Source: Gigaspora margarita
Taxonomy: Eukaryota > Glomeromycota > Glomeromycetes > Diversisporales > Gigasporaceae
DNA length: 64,000 bases
Assembly (NCBI GenBank): GCA_009809945.1
Contig: WTPW01001615.1
Span: 1 to 64,000, forward strand
Reading direction: 5' to 3'
This document shows positions 57,869-64,000 of this stretch, one piece after another. Below the pieces are notes generated by a model. That model was not told the DNA's origin and searched no databases. It saw only the letters and a program-made list of their open reading frames with translations. The translations under genes and the position numbers were made by a program. Numbering within the stretch: the stretch's first letter is position 1; every line of letters begins with the position of its first letter.

Positions 57869-58849
57869 AAGGGAATTGCTATTTCCACCATGGTATTTTG
57901 CTATTTCCACCATGGTTATACAAGATTTTCTATTTTTAGAATTACAATAATATATCTAATTCTACTTCTAACTTTAATCCTAACCCTAACCCTAACCCTA
58001 GAAACTAATAAGTAAACCTTCTTTGGCTTCTAATTGAAAGTTGTAGAGCTCATTTCCTGATTCTAATAGTAGTTAAATCATCAAAATCGGCCTGGTGGAT
58101 CCCAAGATACTTGGGGTCAAAGAAGAGAACATAAGGATCAGAAATTCACTATTATACAAAGCTAAAAAAGGCTATCTAACGAAAAATCATGATTCGCGCA
58201 GAATTTTATTATGATAATTGGCTTTGGGCTCTTAAGTAAAGTTATTCTTTGACTCAAAAAAATACTAGATTCTTAAGATGTATTTTATTATTTTCTTAGT
58301 AAAATTTTTCATTATGATAAAAAAACGGTTCAAAACGTATGTAAAGAAAAACAAATTTTAGAAAAAAGCCATCAACAAAAAATTGTTGATTTGCACATAA
58401 TTTTATTATCACAACTGACTTTTGGCTCTTAAATAAACTTGTTCTTTGGCTCAAAAAAATGCTAGTTTCTTATGACAAATCTTATTATTTTCTTAGTAAA
58501 ATTTTTTACTACAATAAAAAAACGTTTCAAAATGTATTGAATAGTTTGTGTAATAGTAAATTTGCCGATCCTTATGTTCTCTTCTTTGATCCCAAGTATC
58601 TTGGGATCCACCAGCCCGATTTTGATAATTTAACTACCATTAGAATCAGAAAAATGAGCTCTACAATTTTTAATTAAATTAGAAGCCAAAGAAAGTTTAC
58701 TTATTAGTTTTAGGGTTAGGGTTAGAGTTAGGGTTAAAGATAAAGTTAGAATATAATGTTATAATATATTATATTAATTCTAAAAATAGAAAATCTTGTA
58801 TAACTATGGTGGAAATAGCAAAATACTATGGTGGAAATAGCAATTCTCT
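57869..58849. mobile_element. Large foldback, arms of about 300 bp, with TTAGGG-like blocks
   Basis: Ends GGGAATTGCTATTTCCACCA / TGGTGGAAATAGCAATTCTC; CTATTTCCACCATGG occurs twice per arm. Each arm carries a telomere-like stretch (57,985-58,012 as CCCTAA, 58,708-58,738 as GGGTTA). The loop has two direct copies of a 150-bp unit (58,180-58,330; 58,380-58,530). Frames inside it are not gene-like. Confidence 0.8.
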
Positions 58850-58950
58850 ATTTAACATATTAAATAATAATAAATAAATAAAATAAAATTTTATATTAAA
58901 TTGTAAAAACTTGCGAATATTGTATATTTAATTTAAAATATAATATATAA

Positions 58951-59269
58951 TACCGTAGATTCCCGAAAATAAGCAACTCCAAAAATAAGCAACCCCCCTG
59001 ATTTTTTTCAAAAATCTCAAAAAACGCGTTAGCAGTTGCTACATATAAAAGTCTAAATTTTACTAAGTAAACCAATAGTGCCATTAAGTAAACTTGTTCA
59101 GGACACAAAAATACACTTATAGTAAAAATTTCATGTCATTTGGATAACTTTTTATTAGTACATTTTTCAATTTTTCAAAAAATTCAACAATTTGAAAATA
59201 AGCAACCCCCCGCTTTTTTGTGTAATTTTTGCCCCAAAAAAGGTTGCTTATTTTTGGGAATATACGGTA
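58951..59269. mobile_element. MITE of the TACCGTA...GAAAATAAGC family, copy 2
   Basis: Ends TACCGTAGATTCCCGAAAAT / TATTTTTGGGAATATACGGTA-like. Aligns with 7,610-7,929 over its full length. A third, inverted and truncated copy runs off the window end (63,880-64,000). Confidence 0.8.
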
Positions 59270-60198
59270 ATAACTAGGAAAACAGACACTATTAATGTCC
59301 AGAGCTAGAAATTTATTTTTTGGCTATTAGTTAAAAATAGAACAGATTAATTAGATAAATTAACGATCATTAGATCTAAAAATAGATGCGGACAAGATTA
59401 TATACAAAATCTGGTCTATCCCTACACCATAGATCATCCTCCGCTATACTCTGGACAATAAATAAAAAAAAATTTAAAAAACTTGCAAAAACTTGCAAAA
59501 ACCTGTAAAACATTTAAAAATTTGCAAAAAGCATGCTTATGTGAATATAATAATTATTAATTGCAGAATTGATATCATATTAGATATATATCAATTAACT
59601 AGATATATATCGATACTATTACTATCGATAATAATCAGCAGAGATATTGATTATCAATATATATCTTACCGGTTAGTAATCGATATATATCTATATATAA
59701 AATTTGCTAATGTCCTACTAATTTTCAAATCAGCTATAATATCAAATAAACATTTAGGCTATGCAAATAAAATTAATTGTTTCTCGTAACATATTATTAA
59801 GGTTAAAAGACACTCGGGACCCAGTTGTTATTGTAAAATGTTATATAAAATTTTAAATATATATATTTTTATTTATTTATATATATAAAAAAAATTTTTA
59901 ATTTTTTCAAAAAAAGCACCCGGCCGGGTTACGAAAAACAATTATATTTGTTTGCATGGCCTTATTTTAAATTCAAATCTATTTATTGAGTTTGCAAAAT
60001 AATGTACTATTAGATCTAAAAATTGTTCTAATTTTTATTGATCATATATATTATAGGATATTTGACCATGTGATCATGTAAGCTAAGAAATTATATAAAT
60101 CATATTGATTACAAAGATCATAAAAGTATTACTAATCTTTAATATTCTACAAATCTAATATATTATAGTTATTTAGTTAATATCATAGATTTATAAAA
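59270..60198. other. AT-rich intergenic DNA
   Basis: A (CTTGCAAAAA)n run near 59,479-59,505 and ATATATCGAT-rich palindromes at 59,575-59,705. No gene. Confidence 0.45.
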
Positions 60199-63100
60199 TA
60201 TACAGTTATCCTCCCATATAATTATACAGTTGGGCACATACCACTCAGGTGATTATAAAGAAGTGTGACTTTACAAAGGTTATCTCTATATAATCATAGT
60301 TTATATTAAAAATAAATAATGTGATTTAATAGAAGTAAAAATAAAAAAAATATTATTTATTTATTAGTAAAAACTATGGACACAACATTTAGACTTATGG
60401 GTATAATATGGTCTAAATTAAGGTTAAAGTGTATTTAGTAATACCGATTTTGTTATGCTTGAAATGTTGTACCTAGTAATGATGCTACCTGAAACTTTAT
60501 AGTTTCAGGTTAACTGAAACTGAAACTGGTTTACCAGTTTCAGATATTAACCTTTTAGCTAAAACTTGCTGAAACTTAACTGAAATTCTAAATCTCTAAA
60601 ATTCTGAAACTTGTTTAACCAATAAAATCAAAACATTGTTTCATTTATAACAATTATTTTCCCAATACAATCTCTATGTAACAAAGATCTTCTCTTATAT
60701 AACACGTTTTTAACAACTATTTTCTTGACAAACCTCTCTCTAAACAATTACCTATCTGATAACTATTATCATTCCTAAGAACTACTCTATTTCCTACACA
60801 ACCACTTACTAATAACCATTATTCAAAAATCATTTTCTTGACAATTACTACCTCTCCGATTTCTCAATAATAACCTTCTCCAACAACACCCTTTTTTTTC
60901 TCAAAACTACTCATATGACCCTTCCTCAACACACCCTTCTCTTCCTAATACTACTCTTACCAATACAACTCTTTCCTGACTACTCAATACTCTTTTTCAA
61001 AAAATATTGTTGAATTAAAAAATAAACCAAATTACTATTTTAATTTAATTTTAAAAAAAAAATAAATAAATAAATAAAAATGTTTAAATTTAAAAAAAAG
61101 TAAAATTTTTTAACATTAGAAGATTGAAAAGTATTGCACTCTTGTGATATACTATTCTGGCTAGTAGTGCCAATATTATATAAAGTTTCATTGCTAGTGT
61201 ATTAATAATAATAGTAAAAATATGCAAAAAACTAATGTTTTAATCGATCTTGGTGCAATAATTAAAAATAACAGGAATAAAAATTTACATATGGTAAAAA
61301 TTAATCTAACCCTATAACTATCATCGTTAAGGCTTTTAATCTTAATCCTAAATTTTTGTCACATGCAATTAGGTAGCTGCGCAATAGCATCATACTAAAA
61401 CCAGAAACGTTATAAGTATATCTTAAAATTAAAATTTTTTGAAATAGAATATATTATTTACATTATTCTGTTTTCTTTAATGATAAATATAGGTCATTAA
61501 GTACTATTTATATGTCTAATAGGCTCGATTAAGCTAAGTGATTTATTTGTTATAAAGAAAAAGAAAAATAATAGATGTATCTGGCTTTGAATTTAATGCA
61601 CATGCAATTTGAGCCCTTCATGGTTCAGGTTAGCACATTAAATTAAAAATCAGATGCTTTTTAATTGTCATATAGGCATGTGTATTTCTTCTATTATGCC
61701 AATACAAAGAACTTTAAAGGTATTAGTTTAAATTTCAAGTAAATTTTAGTAATTTTAATCATTCATTATAACGAATTTCATGAGTCACGAAGCTACATCC
61801 TTGCGAGTCAATAAAGCATTGAAGAAGAAAATATATAAAACAGGCAATAAAATTGATTCGAATATAATAAAAAAAAGTATAAACAATAAAGAACTATCTT
61901 TATAAATATCAATGAAAAGATCAATGCAAATATCAATGTGATTATTAATAATATTATTATCATTCTCATTGATAAAATGCATAATTTTTATTATTGTATA
62001 TAATACATAACTATTATTAGTAGTTCATTATGTTTGCTAGTCATTGGTGAAAATTAAAAAATAACATGTGAAATCATATACCATTAACCATGAGTATTAT
62101 GCAAGCATGACTATGTTTCTAGTATAAAATTGGATTTTCTTTTTTGGTTTGTATTACCCATGCAAATAAGTAAAATAGAGTAATTTTTTATGTTGATTTA
62201 TGTAAGTATGTACATACATAAGTTAACAAATCAAAATGATGAAGCCAAAATCAAGCTTAAATTCGAATCAGAATACTAGATAAGTAGACATGAATTAGTT
62301 GCTTAATTAGAATCATGTGCTAACAATATCTTTTCATTGTCAGGACAAGTATAAAAATAATGCATGCTACGAGCTGACCTGCATCCATCACCATTAAAAG
62401 CAAAATTCAGACCTATCATATAAATTTATACAAAATCTACAAAGAATCTCCCATTTCATAGTAGCTTAAACTTATCAAAGCCGGCTGCTTGTACAGTGTA
62501 GAAAACTGTACTAAGGATCACAAGTTCAAATGATGATAGTAATACCCGGCTGTAATTATTTCAATTTCTGGGAGCATATCTTATCCAATTTTATATATAA
62601 ATTGCACTGATATATGCAGTTTATACTCAATAAAGATATTCACATTATTGAATGTTTATTATTGAGAATTTGTAGCATATATTAGTACAATTGGTGTATA
62701 ACTAAGACATGCAATGCTCCCAGAAATAGCATCAAATATCGCATCATCAGTTGAATTCATGATGCATAGCGTCAGCTAGTAATTTTGATTTTTTAATTTT
62801 AAAAATTACTTTTTTTTTAATGACAAAGTTTTTATTTTAAATTATTTAATATAAATTTTTTATTATTTGTTTTTATTTAAACGATACTTTTCTTAATAAA
62901 TTTTTTTTTATAAGTATTTAAATAAGTCAAAAATAATTATTAGTTAAGAGTAAATAATATTCAAGAAATCATTATAATGGGTAGTATGTTGGGAATATAA
63001 TAGAAGATTGTTGGAAGAGTGTTGTCAGGAAGTGTTTGTATTAGTAGTGGTAGGTGGTATGGGGAAGGAGTGGTTTTTGGTAAAGGATGGTTGTTGGGAA

Positions 63101-63755
63101 TGTGGTAATTGTTAGAAAAATGATAATTAATATTGTAAAAGGAGTAATTGTTAGGGATATAGTGATATATTTGTTGGTAAGATGGTGGGTGGTTGCTAGG
63201 GATGTAGTAATTATGAGATTTTCAGGTAAATAGTTGTCAGGGCAATAGTTTTTTCAGAAAGGATTATTAGAGAAACAGTTGTTTGAGAAGATTTAGAGAA
63301 ATAGTGATTGCCAGAGAGTAGTGTTGAAAAAGTGATTGTTATAGAATTGGTAGTCTGAAAAGTGCATTGCACTAGTTTATTTTTGCTAATTAAGCCTAAG
63401 ACAAATTTGCCTTATGCATTATATATAAACTAAGTTTTGGAATTTTGGTATAGTTTCAGAATTTTAACATAGTTTTGAATTAGTTCCAGACAAATTGTTG
63501 GAGTTTCAGTTTCAATTATTAGCTCAAAATAGTTTTGAGCTATCCAGCCCATGTGAAAGCCTAGCAGGTGTGATTATATAGAAGGCATTTTACTATTAAA
63601 ATGCATCTATAAATATGAAATTATGTGTGATAGAGATTATAAGCATTTGTGACTATATAGAAGAGATTTTAATAACAAAAAAATAAGTAACCAAAAAACA
63701 TGTGACTGTATAGAGTTTGTGATTATATGGGAAGTGACTATAGGGAGGAACAACT
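60199..63755. mobile_element. 3.6-kb inverted-repeat region with pyrimidine and purine arms
   Basis: Outer ends TATACAGTTATCCTCCCATA and, inverted, TATATAGTTGTTCCTCCCTA. Inside, GAAACTGAAACTGG-type repeats (60,485-60,600) recur inverted at about 63,430-63,540. A C/T-rich arm (60,640-60,990) mirrors a G/A-rich arm (62,990-63,350) made of TTGTTRGGRAARTGGT-like units. The middle (61,120-62,860) contains a decayed MITE of the 15,518 family and no clear gene. It may be one large element or nested ones. Confidence 0.5.
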
Positions 63756-63879
63756 ATATATAAAAATGCAACATTTGATGAATTTCTATGCAAAATTTCC
63801 TTTTTTAAAATCATCTGAGTTGTATCTGAGTTCTTTGGGGTCCTGGAAGCTTATTTTCGAATTGTTAAATTTTTTAAAA

Positions 63880-64000
63880 AATTAAAAAATATACTAATAA
63901 AAGTTGTTCAAATAATATGAAATATTTATTATAAGTGGATTTTGATGTTCTGAACAAGTTTACTTAATAGCACTTTTGAGATTTACTTAGTAAAATTTGG
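63880..64000. mobile_element. Truncated MITE at the window edge
   Basis: Reverse complement of the interior of the 58,951-59,269 MITE (ACTAATAAAAAGTTG-like start, TACTTAGTAAAATTT near the end). It continues beyond the window. Confidence 0.65.

Noticed and set aside
58459..58677. 72-codon frame in the 57,869-58,849 foldback
   Set aside because: Lies across the direct-repeat loop and inverted arm; the translation is not family-like and the mirror arm would give an unrelated peptide.

Overview
This is a eukaryotic, very AT-rich, repeat-dominated window. It most resembles the genome of an arbuscular mycorrhizal fungus (Glomeromycotina, Rhizophagus-like). Reasons: Sel1-like repeats joined to a protein kinase with an HADFHSGNIL catalytic loop and a CxxC...WCQxCD preamble; a WD40-like/6-TM ion-channel protein of the kind expanded in these fungi; small MATA-HMG-like proteins; a decayed ribonuclease-inhibitor-type LRR gene; a LINE with a YMDD reverse transcriptase; introns of about 70-120 bp; and a dense crowd of MITEs. 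The assignment is by recognition only; no database was searched.

Layout. 1-17,000 has no protein gene and is built of nested terminal-inverted-repeat (TIR) elements, foldbacks and one unusual GC-rich tRNA-headed SINE-like insertion (11,967-12,960). Four or five MITEs lie end to end at 14,292-16,553. 17,050-20,931 is a six-exon channel gene whose splice phases all agree. 22,415-28,040 is a Sel1-repeat exon followed by a zinc-ribbon/kinase gene. The two parts are separated by 3.8 kb holding a tandem array in which every unit carries AG-NNN-GTRAG, i.e. acceptor, three bases, donor. 28,000-35,900 is MITE-rich intergenic DNA. Two HMG-box ORFs lie on the minus strand (35,915-36,211 and 37,151-37,450). 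38,900-43,120 holds more MITEs and an LRR pseudogene. 43,720-44,553 is a compound foldback abutting a decayed LINE (44,555-52,288), which runs into an 865-bp assembly gap. 53,154-64,000 is repeat-derived, with long foldbacks at 57,869-58,849 and 60,199-63,755.

The most striking signal is the array at 22,825-26,640. It contains 23 motifs, all with exactly three bases between a splice-acceptor-like AG and a GTRAGT-like donor, spaced 75-102 bp apart except where MITEs have inserted. The Sel1 exon and the kinase exon are in compatible phase across it, so a model of 24 short introns separated by 3-nt microexons, or of recursive splicing of one long intron, is internally consistent. Neither has transcript support here. 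The rest of the window documents several rounds of transposition, including mutual empty sites between two copies of one element (1,484-2,356 and 8,808-10,423) and clear target-site duplications of 5, 8, 10 and 14 bp.
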